NCBI GenBank assembly: GCA_021613335.1
Contig: JAJTWR010000395.1
Span: 1-64,000, forward strand
DNA from: Whitmania pigra
Lineage: Eukaryota > Annelida > Clitellata > Hirudinida > Haemopidae
Direction of reading: 5' to 3'
DNA: 64,000 bases
Below, in pieces: positions 24,808-38,366 of the stretch. Each line of letters begins with the position of its first letter. Positions within the stretch are counted from its first letter, which is position 1. Position numbers and translations under genes: made by a program. The notes under the pieces are model-generated. The model was not told the DNA's origin, ran no database searches, and saw nothing but the letters and a program-made list of their open reading frames with translations.

Positions 24808-26745
24808 TCAGTAACTGTCCAGGCAAGTCGTCTTGACGATCATCAGGGTCACGAGGTAGGGATCGGCATTCGAGGCAGGTCTCCTGTCTTCCAAGTAGCC
24901 GCATTCTTCCTCTGCCACCTGAGATGTGAAAAATAAAAAATATAATTAAATTCAAATTGTAACTTCCCATCAAAATAAATCTAAATATTATGATTCCCCT
25001 TAGATCTACTTTAAGTCACCATTACATTTTGAAAATTCAAGCTTATCATGATATTGCATCAATTTTGAGAATTTTCCTGTACAGAAATACCTAGAAGTGC
25101 ATAGAGCCAATATCCTTACATCTTACAAAAGTACAATCTCAAAACTTCTCACCTGTCTCGGGATCCTGATACTGGCACCTCTGTTGGCGACACCTGCCGA
25201 GAAATCCCTGATGCTAGAGGTTTCGAGGCGTCCCGTAAGTCTCCTCTTGTTGTCCTCTCCGTCACGAGGATCGTAGGCCTTGATGTGGGCCTCGTGCTTG
25301 GCCCTCAACTTGTCGATGGCTTCATTGATTACTCTTGAAGAGAAAAAGGTTTTGATTGTAAAAGAAACTTAAATGTAATTTTTATGCTAATGTAAACCAA
25401 AGAATATCTCGAACGGCGCTTAGCAAATATAATTATTATAACTGTTATTTCTATTATTATACTCACTTCAATCCGCCAGGGTTCCTCATCTGGACGGTAC
25501 TGTAGTTGCAGTGAGCACCGGCACCATTCCAGTTTCCTGGCATCGGTTTTGGATCAAAGGTGACGATGACTCCAAATTCCTCAGCTACCCTGTGCAGGAT
25601 GAACCTGGCCATCCACAGTTGATCGGCCACTTCGACGCCTTCGCAGGGTCCGACCTGGAACTCCCACTGAGCGGGCATCACTTCTGCATTGGTGCCTGCA
25701 ATCTTTATGCCGGCGTAGAGACAGGCAGCATAGTGGCTTTCCAAGATGTCTCTTCCGTAAGCCCTGTTGGCTCCGACAGCGCAGTAGTACGGTCCTGTTT
25801 AAAGAAAATGCTTGTATTAATAACTTTCAAGTAGTTTATGGATGGAAATAATTCAAAAAGTTAATTACAGGCATATGAATTAGCATTAAGATTGTTTGAT
25901 AGCTGACAAACTACAGCATATCATCAAGCAAACCTTGAGGTTCAGGAAATCCACCCTTCGGCCAACCCAGCGGGTAGTTATCGGTATCCAGGAGCGTGTA
26001 TTCCTGCTCGATTCCAAACCAGGGATGAGAATCCTTGGCTGCCGTCATAATCTTCATGCACTCGTCGCGATGATTGGTCCCTGAGAAATCGCAGAAGTTT
26101 GAAATGAGATTATAGAATTATAATTAATTAATCATAAACCATTGATCTTTTTACCTGCTGGTGTCATGTTGTACTTGAAAGTCTCACAGAGAGCAAGTTT
26201 GTTGTTTCCTCTCCTGAACGGATCCCTGAAGAGAGCCACAGGCTTTAAGTACATGTCAGAGTTTGATCCTTCAGCCTGCCCTGTGCTCGATCCATCATAG
26301 TTCCAGATTGGCAAATCTATTAGGAAGATAAAACGAATTATAATAACTATATTATTGACATTTGCCAATATGGCTAGCTTGGATCATTTAGTTGTGCTAA
26401 AGTCTAATTAATTAGTTAGTTAATACTTAATAATTATAAATGAAATGTACATCAAATACAAATCTCACCCTCTGGCTTTTGAGGAATAAAGTTCACAGTT
26501 CTGGTCTTGCATCTCATGCCTTCGCCAGTTCCATCAATCCACACGTACATAACCTGCCCAAAAAAAAAAGATAATAAACATAACTTAAAAACATTGATAA
26601 GTAATTAAGTGAATTTGATTGACTACTGAATGAATGAGTGACTGAAACACTGAATGATTCTGTTTGCTATTCTTACCTGAACCTGATCATCCCCCCTGGG
26701 CAGGTTCATGTAGTGCTGAGCAAGTTGTTTGTTGAGGGTTGGCAT
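24808..26745 (-). CDS. GLUL: Glutamine synthetase, distal tandem copy (7 coding exons, 360 aa)
   Basis: Coding exons in transcript order: 26677-26745, 26469-26553, 26155-26316, 25934-26080, 25467-25794, 25153-25333, 24808-24918. Every exon has exactly the same length as in the copy at 21344-23109, so the pair arose by tandem duplication. The same catalytic blocks are present ([66 protein letters not shown]). Differences include start MPTLNKQL versus [14 protein letters not shown] versus SNCDPY, and C-terminus CLDSY versus CLDKE. The acceptor of exon 6 reads TTCAAG|A rather than the usual CAG. The enzyme is probably cytosolic; the two copies may differ in tissue or stage of expression, which the sequence cannot show. 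Confidence 0.96.
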
Positions 26746-26788
26746 TTCTTATTTGTTGAATCAAACTTCACAAAATTTGAAAGAAATC
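26746..26788 (-). other. 5' UTR segment of glutamine synthetase copy 2 with splice acceptor
   Basis: A minus-strand acceptor TGTTTTCAG lies just upstream of this segment, followed by AT-rich leader to the ATG at 26745. A matching donor GAAG|GTAGAG lies near 26874, so a leader exon of roughly 26874-26950 is likely. This mirrors the leader intron of the first copy. Confidence 0.5.
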
Positions 26789-26973
26789 TGAAAACAAATA
26801 AGTGACATTGTTAAGAACATCAATTAAATAGCATCTACCAGAGACATCCGTAATTAAAGATGACTATCTCTACCTTCAACAATAATTTTCAGAAACGAAA
26901 CCAAAGGAATGCTCACATCCAATGCCAACTCGACAAGTCGCTCAGAACACAATTGAATGTAATGACATGTAGC

Positions 26974-26985
26974 CTTATTATAAAG
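26974..26985 (-). promoter_or_regulatory. TATA-like element, glutamine synthetase copy 2
   Basis: Minus-strand CTTTATAATAAG, about 100 bp upstream of the candidate leader-exon donor at 26874. This is weaker than the copy 1 TATA box. Confidence 0.35.
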
Positions 26986-28910
26986 CCATAAGTGAGCCGC
27001 TTCAGGCAACAATGGACGCTTCGTGACTAGTGGCGACAAAGGCCAAACAAATGTTCGTAACCAATAGTCGAGTCCTTCTTTGTGTTTTATTGGTTACTCA
27101 AATAATTAACTAAGCTCAAATTGCTAGTACAATGCCGTCACTAATCCAAAACAAACAAATTCTCACAACCCCGCAATGGTGTTGCCAGATGGCTTTGTTT
27201 CCATGCTAATAAAATACGCCATCGCGGCTTTTAAGGCTGATCAGATCACCTCCGGATGATGAAACATTTCTTTGTCACCGGGTGCATGTTTACTTTTAGT
27301 TACGCACGAAAGAACGCGAACCAATGAGCATGTTGTTTTGTGAATTTAAGATCCGCCTAATTTTTATTTCAAATTTCATAAAAACATATTGATGTTATGT
27401 TGGATTAATTTACATTATATAATTTAAATAAACAAACTACTTCGCATTAGAAACTATACGTCGTCAGCTAAATTGGTCTAACCTCCAACTAAACTTTATA
27501 AGCATTTGTTTAATAATAAAATAATATAATTAACCACTATAAGTAACCACTGTCAAGCCATTAATGAAAGATTGAACTCACTATTTGTTTTCAGGAGCTT
27601 GAAATTCTTGTCTTCCTTCGGAGAGACTTGAATAGACTATTAGGAATTGATTGATTAAAAATATTAGACTCTTAAGATATGCTGAGCATCTGGACGAGCC
27701 AGCTTCGACCAACCGACGCAAAAAACGTCTAAAAACCTTCTGTAGAAAAAGCCACTTCGAAGTCTCGCTTAAATAGAGAAAGCCTGTAACTGTGATAATG
27801 TGCGATCTTAAAGTTCACGTGGACAACACGAAGAACTCGAGAGATAGGACCAAATAGAGAGGAATTAACAGGACGGTCGGTCCTTGTTCTATTTTTAAGT
27901 CATTCTGCTTGTCTCTCTGAGTATCGTTCTGTAATTTTATAGATTCAATCATGTGCCGCGTGTTCAACCTCAAAAACAGCGGTCGAAAGGCTGTGTAGCT
28001 GGTGTGACGAGAGCGTGATTGCGAACCTTTTGAACGCGTTTTCGAGGCACGTTTGAATTGCGTGTCATGTCGTCCATGTTGATAGTTGTTGATGCAGTTA
28101 ATAGGTTAATAGTTGTCTAATAATAATTATTATTATTATATCTAATAATATTCATCGAAGCAATGCTATTAAAATATTTTTGGTGTCAATGTTGCCAGTG
28201 TTATTACGACTACGTGTTCTATATCTATTACTAAATTGTTAGTATATTGTTAATATTATTTAATAAGAATTTATTCGCTTTTGTCAACAATTAATTTGGT
28301 TACGAAAATTGTTAGTCAAAACCGTTGCCATAGTGACAATAATTACATAATTAGTGGAGCTTTTCAAATCTATTATCATTCTCAGTTTCGCATAACAATA
28401 TCAATAATAATAATAGTAATCAGCGTCGTCGTCGACATTATTCTATTGTTGTCATGACAACCTTTGATGTCGAGGTGATGGTTGCTTTAAATAGGAAGCC
28501 GTCATTTTAATGAGAAGCTGTGACAACAATCACTTTGGTTGGCCAAGTTGATATGGAACGTTTGCGATGGTGATGATGATAATGATGCTGTTTATCCTAA
28601 ATAATTTTGATTATAATAATATTAATAAGTCAGATTAATTATAAATTTACTCCTACGTCATCGCCAAAATTCCTCCAAACGCGGTAGCATCCGGAGTGAA
28701 TGGGAATTTCCAAGAAATCCAAAAATAACTCAACAGCTCGGCCGGAGAAATCGTGAATGAAAAACATGTCGAGAGATAATAAAAAAGAAGGGAGATGGAG
28801 ATAAAAGTGAGGGTAACACGTGATCACGGGGCTGGAGAATGAGTCAGTGGAGCTTGTTTAGGCATGATCATCATGTGATGAGGTTGTCCTTGATGATGGG
28901 ATAGCGGATG

Positions 28911-29109
<199 letters not shown>

Positions 29110-30780
29110 TTTAATATTACTGTTTGTGCAGTCAAGAGGAAATTGACGTTGAGAATGATGACAAGGAATATTTCAATATCCTGAATGTTAAAAAATTCCT
29201 ACTTTTCAGTAGAAATTTTCCGTTCCCATTGCGCTGTTTCAGTACAAACGATGTATAAATAATATAATTAGCCATCTTAAATAATGTTGTAATTGATTTA
29301 TTATAAGACGCTGTTATAAATAATATGATTAATTATATTACGTCAATAGTTCACAATTTTAACTTCTTAGTCACTATTCTGTTGTACAGGAATTCATGAG
29401 TTGATGAGGTAAATATTCTATTTAAAGCAGTCTTGATAGTTTTCGGTGACCCAATGGAGTGCGCTGGATGACCTCTCAGGTGCGAGGTCAAAGGTTGCCA
29501 TCGCCAACAAATCGGGGTCAACAAAACTTTTCGCACCTTTCAGAAAGCTGTTGTTCCTGTTTTGGTTATCTTAACTATAAAATTACGAACGCATGTATAA
29601 TGACAATAAATAGAAATTAAAATGTAATAATAACGACTGTGATTACATCATTGCATCATGCTATTAACATATGTTTTATTATTTGCCTAATTGCCTACGT
29701 CTGTTTACAATTACGTTTGACGTTAATTGTTATAATTTCTTTATTCATTCGTTTATTAAATAGTCACATAAATGAAATAAATTATTTTTAATTCTAAATA
29801 ACTTTTTGACTTGATACAATTTGACAGTTCTTTTGACAAACGCAGCATGTCGTGGTTGTCATAGAAACGGTGATGATGATGATAATGATGAATCTTCGAT
29901 ATTGCATCTGAACTTGGTCAATATGTAAAGGCTTTACAAGATAAAGAAGCCGAATCATGCAATGTTATTAGTAATTATTTAAAAATGATTATCAATGATT
30001 AATTCTTATAATTCCATTATTTATGTTATTTATTTACTTCGTTCCATCATCCCGGCGACAACAAGCGACACGCGGCGACAACATGTCGCACCGAGCGACC
30101 TTCTTGTTTCAATAGCTAATAAATAAAATAAATTCACTCCTCAGTCGAGTATTCTTCCTAATCTGGCCTCTCCATTTTGAACTTCGTCGCTGACGTCAAT
30201 TATTTTGAGTTATTTTGTCACTTCGAGTAGAGCTCAGCAAGACCACAGCACTTCAACTTAATAAATGTATTCATTTATCGTTTTGGACACGACACGCATT
30301 TTAATCTTTTATCTAATAAATTCGATACATCGAGGGGGTTCTAAACATGTGAAATGGGCGATTTTGATGATAATAACTTAAGTGTGGTTGTATAATAATT
30401 GTAATGGCAATAAATCAGAGTTTTATTGCAGAGGTTTTAATAATGTATAATAGTATTGGCCACTGTTAAAATCACTTGTTTACGAACTAGCTGTTTTCAT
30501 TCAAGGGTTTATGTTATTAGCTGAAAACATGCCAAACAATTATTCTGTTTTATCCGGCAACTACAGGTAGCAGCGAGACCCATTGTATAGCGAATGAATG
30601 GGCAAGAAAAACAATAACTTTGTTTAATGCCAACATCATGGTTGCACCTCAAATATTTTAGAAAAGCCCCCACTGATACAAAGAAGTTCGTGTCAAAACT
30701 TGGGATCTTTGTGTTGAGAACTTCGGTTGCTCTCGCAGACAGTGTCGCCGAGTGTGGTGGCGAAGGTTGTTGTGTTGTGT

Positions 30781-30920
30781 GTGAGTTGTTGTATGTGAGT
30801 TGTTGTATGTGAGTTGTTGTATGTGAGTTGTTGTAAGTGAGTTGTTCTATGTGAATTGTTGTGTGTGAGTTGTTGTAAGTGAGTTATTGTATGCCAGTTG
30901 TTGTATGCGAGTTGTTATGC
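30781..30920. repeat. 14-bp minisatellite GTGAGTTGTTGTAT
   Basis: About ten consecutive 14-bp units. The first three are identical and later ones carry single substitutions, for example GTGAATTGTTGTGT and GCCAGTTGTTGTAT. Confidence 0.93.
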
Positions 30921-33576
30921 TTGTTTGTCTGTGAATGAGTTACTAATTGGTCTTGTTTGTGCAGTCACGATCGTAATTGTCGTCTTTACATGTTTTCATT
31001 TTGTGTCTCAAAATGTTTGTTCTCACGTAGAAATACTTATTTTTATTTTAAGTCTTTGAAGAACATTTCATCCTTAAAAATAATTTGAAAAATAACATGT
31101 CATCACCCCTTCAAAATAACAAAAGGATTTTAAATGAAAGTGGAACTTCAGTGAGTCAGAACAACAACGACGACGTCGACGACATCGACGACAACAACAA
31201 CTTGTGCTTTCAACTCCAAATATTTGTTCCAAAGTCTCTTTCTGTGTCTTTTTATGTCTAACACTGGGATTTTCACTTTCAAATATTTTCTTATTTGCCC
31301 CACTTTTTTAACATTCATTTTTTCTTGTTTTTCGATCACCAGAGATGTCTTCGTCTGTTTTCCTAACGACATGTTTGCCTAAGTAATTCTCAATCTGCTT
31401 CGATGAGTTCCTTTGTTGGACTGAGCGTTTCTTTATTTGTTCGAATAATCTTTATTCTTTTCTAATGATTTCGATAACTCTCCTTCAGTCTCCGTATTTG
31501 TTTGTTCCTGTGAACGCCTGTCCGTCCAAGTATTTGTTTGTCTGGTTGTGTGCGTTCAAGTGCGGGGTCTTGATGTTCTTTGATTCGAGAAGAAGCCCTT
31601 TAGACAAAGAAATTCAAATGCGATGCAGCTTTTCACAAAGGAAAAAGAATTTCGAAATAAACTTTAGAAGATTGTGGTAGGAAGTAAACTATTTTTGTGT
31701 CGCGTAAAACTTTATAAGGCACGACATGAGTTACAAGTCAGACTAGTTAGAAATAAATAAAGTAAAGTTTAAAAACAAAAATGATTCTGGAGTAACGACC
31801 ATTACAACTCTAAACTTTGAAAACGCCAATTAACATGAGAACATTGTGTTCGATAAGGTTATCAACGTTCACCATCTCATTAACATTCGTGGCCGTTTGC
31901 CATTCTTGCTTGTCAAGGTCGTAAGGATCAGCCCGACCTTTGTCCGACCACTTGATTGGCTATCAAGACACTTGCTGATATCGATTATGCTAAGTAGTAC
32001 GTTGGTGGTAATAGTATTCATGGTGGTGGTGTTGATTCCCGACAATCAGTTAGCTCTCAGCAGGAAATTTTAGGATTAAATAAATTTTAACGAATTGTAA
32101 TAGGTGTAAAAGTTGCAATTCCAGTTTAATGGTTAATTTGTTGCATAAACTGAATCATAATCAGTCACAAAATCATCTGAAATTGAAATGTAACTTTATG
32201 ACTTCCATTGAAACACCTTAAACCATTTGCCAAGTACGTAACAGAACGTGCTGTGACGACTTCCGAACTAAGCTAGCCAGTCATACAACCAACTGAATCT
32301 GATATCGGCTAGAATTGTCCGCTACCCTTAAATTTTTTATCCAGCTGCTACATTTTCTAATAATCAATGAAATGAGAAGTTACGAACTTAGCATCGATTT
32401 CTTAGCTACTGTTTCATTCATCTCTACATCGGCCTCATTCTCTACCGACGTCAATTAGCTGTCTGCATCCACAAATGGCCAAAAAGTGAAAATTAGCTAT
32501 TGTATAAAGATATATAAATAAATTTATGCATAGAAGTTTAAAATTTACGGCCAATCAAAAATACTCTAAAAATGTCCATCTTGTTCGACATGAGATATGA
32601 AATGGCTTAACGAATTTTACAGCTTACATCCTTTTAAGAAAACTTTTAAAAATTAAAAGATAAAAATGAGAATCACATTTTAATATTGAACAGCTCAACT
32701 CTACTAAATCTTCTAAATGTTACGTAACTTTACATGCTTTTCAACAAGTTGAAATTAGTTGTTAAATTAAATATTATAAAATATATAAATGTATGCAGTT
32801 ATCTTGGCCAAAATGCTTATGCAATTGCGCAAAAGTTATTGTCGTCTGCCTTTTTTAACTTCGCAAAAAGTAATAAATTTATTAATAATAAAATTAGTTC
32901 TAGAAATATAATTGATAGTAAGTTGTTTAAAATTTTAAAATAAGTAATAAATACATATCTGACAATGTTAAGTAACTTTTGGGCTGACATGGGTTCGCAT
33001 TATCCCCTGGCGATCAAAATATTAATTGTTAAATGCTATAGACAATTTTAATCAACTCGAAAATTTATAACGTTTATTTTGTAAAAAATTTATTAACAAA
33101 CTGCAGTTTGTATTTTTGGTTTAAAGTAGAGCAAAGATTAATAAACCGATAGAAATGTAACTAATTAAGAATTACGAAATTCATCAAAGTTTAGATAAAT
33201 AGAAGAAATTTAATTAATCTATAATTAAAAAATTTAACATTAAAGAAACATTTATTAAAATAAAAAAAAACAAAAGAAATCCAAAATGTGAAAGTCTTGG
33301 CAAATGTTATGAACCTCCCATCGGTCCATAAAACGTGAGTGAGTTCCAAATAGGATTTGAAGACCAATGACAAGTTGGATGAGTTCACCTCGTGTAATGA
33401 CGTGACGTCACACAGTAACTGTTGTGTCGTGGAGCTCTCATTAGCATTTTAAAGATTGCGTATTTATGTAGCACGTTGCTGAATTAGGATAACGGTCGAT
33501 TAATTAATATTCAGACGATAAAAGTAGGCAGTTGAGTTCTTCTGAAGCGATCGTGGACAGTAAATGGTTACTTTGG

Positions 33577-35464
33577 TCAGTTTGAGTCATATTTTGCATC
33601 AGAGGCGTTCTCCACGTCGCTGTCGTCGGTGAGAGCGTTCGTGGCGTCTGAAGTCACGGCGTTTCCGTCGTCGTAACTTCTCTTGCGGCTCGCGCCGTTC
33701 GGAGAGGACCGCCTCAACTTCAGCGATTGATCGACTCTCCCGACAACTGCGGCGACAGAAGCGACATTGTCTCCGTTACAGTCAGAGGACGCCAAGACCG
33801 AAGGAGCGACCGAGAATAGGCTGCGATGGTGAGGATGGTGAGCGAAAAACGGATAGAAATTATGGTGGACATTGTTCGGGACAATCTGTCTGGATGGAAA
33901 AGAGGAAAATTGATGAGCGGTAGGATGGTGAATCGGTGGCTGAATGGGATTCGGGTTGGAAGCAGTGGTGAGGGCAGATGAGGGTGGGTAGCCCACCAAT
34001 CTCCTTAGCTCGTCCAGTGCGTTGGCTTGCATGAGAATGTAGTTCTTAGCGAGCAAGAGCGTGGCTATCTTGGACAGTTTTCTGACGGAGGGACTGTGGG
34101 CATAGGGTATGACCGACCTCAGCTCGTCAAGGGCGTCATTCAAGTCGTGCATTCTTCGTCTCTCTCGGGCGTTGATGCTCAAACGTATCTGAAGCGGTTG
34201 ATGGACCGATTGATTGATGGATTAATTGGTTGACACATTAAATGATTGATTAACTGTTTGAATGAATTTATTGACATATTGAATGGGTTGATAAGATGGT
34301 TGAATGAATGAATTAATATAATGAATGGGTTAATGGAGTGACGTTCAAACGTCCACCTATTTAAATAGTATTGATGCGCCAAAACATACTTGGAAAGGTG
34401 CTTATGAATGTATGATTGAATTGATTGATGAATTTCATTATTGATTGAATGAATGACTCATTGATTGATCCAGTCATAATGCTCACATGTTTTTTCTCCT
34501 TGGTGGATTTCTTACTCGCGTCCAGCGACGAACCGTCTCTCGATTCGCTTGACCTTTTCTGCCCTTGCTTGACGAGGTCAAGGTCCTCGTTCGGTCCACT
34601 GCCCTTGAACATGTTCGAAGAATTCCTCTGACAGTAGCTCGAGTTCTTGACCACCTCACCGACCGTTGGAGCACCGACATCGGAGTAGCCGCCGTGGTGG
34701 TAAATGCGGTCGTGGTCGCCTTGGTAGACCGGTGGTAGGGGTTGATGCCGATTGAGGAGAGTTTTCTTGTCCTCTGTTCCATCTTGACTGCGCAGCTTCC
34801 TCAACGTTGCCATGGAAACGACGCTTTCGTCGCTGCTGCTGAAGCTCTCGTTCTTGCTGTTAACGACGATGAAGATGGCGATGATGACAATGATGACAAC
34901 GACGACGATGATGATGATGATTGTGACAACCACGACGATGATGATGAAGATGATTGTGACAACTACGACGATGGATAACCTGGAGCGATCTGTCCTTGCG
35001 TTGGATGAGGAAAGTGATGTCATGAATGCCGTTCCTACCGGGCGAAAATAAGGTTTCGACCTGTCGCCATTGACGGCGTTGATATTTGTTCTTTGCTCTG
35101 ACATCACCATAGACACCAAACTGCTACCAGAACCTCTCGAGTTGTCGTGATTCTTTGCCTCCTTTACCGTCTCCTGATTTTCGCTCGTGACGCTGCGCTT
35201 ATCGTCACTGTTGGCAACCGAGCGGCTGCCGCTATTGACGGAGGTGGCAACGTTGCCTTGGTAACCATCGTCGTCCAATCGGATGTCGATTCTCGATTTC
35301 TGATAGAGGGAGAAGAATGCGACTGGGGACGAAGACCTAACCGGAAGTCGATGGTGGTGACGATGATGATGATTATGATGGTGATCAGGATGGGTGGTTC
35401 GGTTGGAATGTGTCATGAGGTCATGAGATGAAGACGATGGAGATGCGAGGTCGGATACTTGCAT
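33577..35464 (-). CDS. BHLHE22: BHLHE22/BHLHE23-like bHLH transcription factor (Beta3/Oli family)
   Basis: Three coding exons on the minus strand: 34980-35464, 34487-34856 and 33577-34188, giving 488 aa with both introns removed. The second junction reads KKSTKEKKH then [19 protein letters not shown]. The bHLH domain (about residues 286-350) is highly conserved with BHLHE22/23: [19 protein letters not shown], then [20 protein letters not shown], then [20 protein letters not shown]. Olig proteins have a different basic region (NSRERKRMHDLN), so Beta3/Oli is preferred. The N-terminal half is Ser-rich, low complexity and unalignable. The start is uncertain: Met at 35464 lies just after an acceptor-like TTTTTCCCAG, while an in-frame Met at 35521 gives a longer form. 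The 34857-34979 intron is in frame and open if retained. These factors act as neural transcriptional repressors in animals. Confidence 0.88.
34189..34486 (-). other. bHLH gene intron 2 with GATT/GAATG-rich repeats
   Basis: 298-bp intron between CAT|GTGAGC and CTTCAG|ATACG on the minus strand. It is full of imperfect TTGATTGA and GAATGAAT repeats. In BHLHE22-type genes the segment encoding the bHLH domain follows this junction. Confidence 0.75.
34857..34979 (-). other. 123-bp triplet-repeat intron or alternative coding segment in the bHLH gene
   Basis: Minus-strand donor TCCAG|GTTATCC and acceptor TTAACAG|CAAG flank a tract of ATC/GTC/GTT triplets. It is 41 codons long with no stop. Retention would insert a run of Ile and Val between RTDRSR and SKNESFSSS. 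Splicing is favoured because it restores a hydrophilic Ser-rich context and both junctions agree in phase. Confidence 0.6.
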
Positions 35465-36119
35465 CCTCAGAGGGGTACAGAGTCTGGGAAAAAGTATAAA
35501 TGGCGGATGATGATTTGACATTTGAATCAGTAGCTTAAAGTATTTCTATTTTATATTTTTTTTTAAAAGTAATTTATTCACTATCGCATATATTATAAAT
35601 ACTTTATTATTGTTTTGAATACCTGCATTTACTAACAAACTTTTAATGCGTACGTTAATCACACTGATAATAATAATAATAAATTTATAATAACGTTTTA
35701 AATTTTGAAGCCAATCAGGTGAGCGCAGAAAAACGTTTTGATGCAACTTGTCATCAATCCATCCATCCATCCATTAACTGGTTTCAGTGATAATTATCAT
35801 CATCTTACGACTTAGGGTGGGTATCACACCAACCTCTTTTTGTAAGCGAGAATCATCGGTTTCCAATTAGGAGTCATCAACACGAGTAAAGTCTTTTAGT
35901 TCGAAATCCTCAAAAAATAAATTTCTTGTAAAACACTGACAGCTTGTTTTTCAAGCAAAACTGACATTAAAATTCCCCAAAATGGAATCGAGAGGGATTT
36001 TGAGAAGAATGACCTTAAGCTCTTAGGGCCTAAAAGCTTTCACAACAGTATGATAACAGTACCACAACAAGAACAATAATCATTGTAATCACCATCATTA
36101 TCATAATCGTCGTCGTTAA

Positions 36120-36239
36120 GAACGTTTTCATCACTTCCGGTTCGTAGAGCGTTGTGATTGGTCCATCCTGCATGACCTTTAGGTGACCCGAAGACATCGA
36201 ATCGTCTCGAAGACGATCGTTTTCCGCTCTCACTGACAT
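36120..36239 (-). CDS. Putative 5' coding exon, possibly of the bHLH gene
   Basis: An ATG at 36239 sits about 40 bp downstream of a TATAAATAG box and opens a frame MSVRAENDRLRDDSMSSGHL, then KVMQDGPITTLYEPEVMKTF. After this the frame runs into a microsatellite and ends by 36030. The non-repetitive part looks like coding sequence, with balanced codons and charged residues. It lies upstream of and on the same strand as the bHLH gene. I found no donor of the right phase (2) to join the acceptor near 35483, so it may be a separate short transcript. Confidence 0.3.
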
Positions 36240-36276
36240 CTCTCAGTTTGTTTTCTATGCTCGTCTGAATTATCTG

Positions 36277-36285
36277 CTATTTATA
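36277..36285 (-). promoter_or_regulatory. TATA box upstream of the putative bHLH 5' exon
   Basis: Minus-strand TATAAATAG in a local GC/AT context typical of a core promoter, 38 bp from the ATG at 36239. Confidence 0.5.
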
Positions 36286-36815
36286 TCTTTGGTGTCACCC
36301 GGGATTTGTAATCTCCCCTCAATCTCGTCCGCTCTTCATCTCGAGATGGTCCGAAGAGTCTAAACTGCATCGATGGATGTTATGACGTGCCTTATTTCTT
36401 TTATTCCACCTTCTACTTTCATTCATTCATCGCCAATGCAAACGGTTTCATTACGATAATTATTATCATCATCGTCGTCGTCATCGTCAAAGCACTTTTA
36501 ATAGCTCACATCGCTTCATACCGCTTCATCGTCATCATCATTATTATTATCGCCATCAGCTCGTTTTAAAAACTTGTGGACACGCAATGCGATGCTCTGG
36601 CGAGCCCTTTCGACCTTTGATGGATCTACCCATCCCCCCCAAAACTTCCCAATTCCAGAGCCTGTTGGCTGGGTAGACCTCGATGACGTCATTGGACTTT
36701 GATCGATCACGTGAGACGAAAAGTGAACTTCCATCGCGAATCTCCCCAGGGAAAAAGACTGGTGTCCTATAAGTTCGGCATTCGTGATTAAGGTCGTCAT
36801 CTTCGTCGCCATCCT

Positions 36816-37437
<622 letters not shown>

Positions 37438-38147
37438 TTTTCTTTTTCTTCTTTTATTTCTTTTCTTCAATATCGTCGTCATAGTCATCATCATCATCAG
37501 CATCACCACCATTGTCCTCATCATCTTTGTCATCATTGGCACATTTCTCTCCTCTTCCAATCAGCGTGATGGTCGTCATTAGCAACCGTTCATCGTCGTC
37601 CACGTGACCATCGCTCATGCCCATGTGGGTGGTCTTACGTCCAGACAAGTCGACACCCTTTTCGTTCTCCAAATGGAGTTTTCTTTCTCCCCATTCTGGT
37701 TCTGGACGCCCCTCTCGTTATTAATGGTATCACCCACGAGTCCACCCATCCATTCAGAATTTGAAGACATCAAAGAAAGCTGGCTTTAGCACTATTATTA
37801 TTATTTATTATTTATTATTATTGCTCTTTTTGATATGATCAACATCGTCATCATCATCTTTTTGTTTTGTTATTAATAATATATAAATTATAATATAATA
37901 TTATAAATAATAATGTAATATTAATTAATAATGTAATAACAATAATAATAATAATAATAATAAATTATTAATATAAATTATAATAGTATAAATGATAATA
38001 TTATAATATTATTAACACATAACTCAAAGTAATCGCATTAGATTTTTATTTAATCAAACTTAACATAAATATTATACAGTTATTAACTGTTATATTACGA
38101 TATGGGATCAAGAATTTGAAGTTTATGAAGTATGAACATTGAAATGT

Positions 38148-38366
38148 TTGTGACGACGACGATGATGAAGATGACGATGATGAAAATGACGATGACGAAG
38201 GTGATGACGATGACGATGATGGTGACGACATGGACGATGAAGATGACGATGACGAAGATGACAGGGTGACGATGACGATGATGGTGACGACCTGGACGAC
38301 GAAGATGACGATGACGAAGATGATAGGGTGACGATGACGATGATGATGATGATGATGATAGGATGA
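38148..38366. repeat. GAC/GAT/GAA compound microsatellite with internal duplication
   Basis: Imperfect triplets; a block of about 60 bp beginning GGTGACGAC(A/C)TGGACGA is repeated near 38220 and 38283. Confidence 0.92.

Noticed and set aside
33403..33410. Palindromic CRE TGACGTCA downstream of the bHLH gene
   Set aside because: An 8-bp site in 64 kb with no promoter context; cannot be assigned a function from sequence alone.
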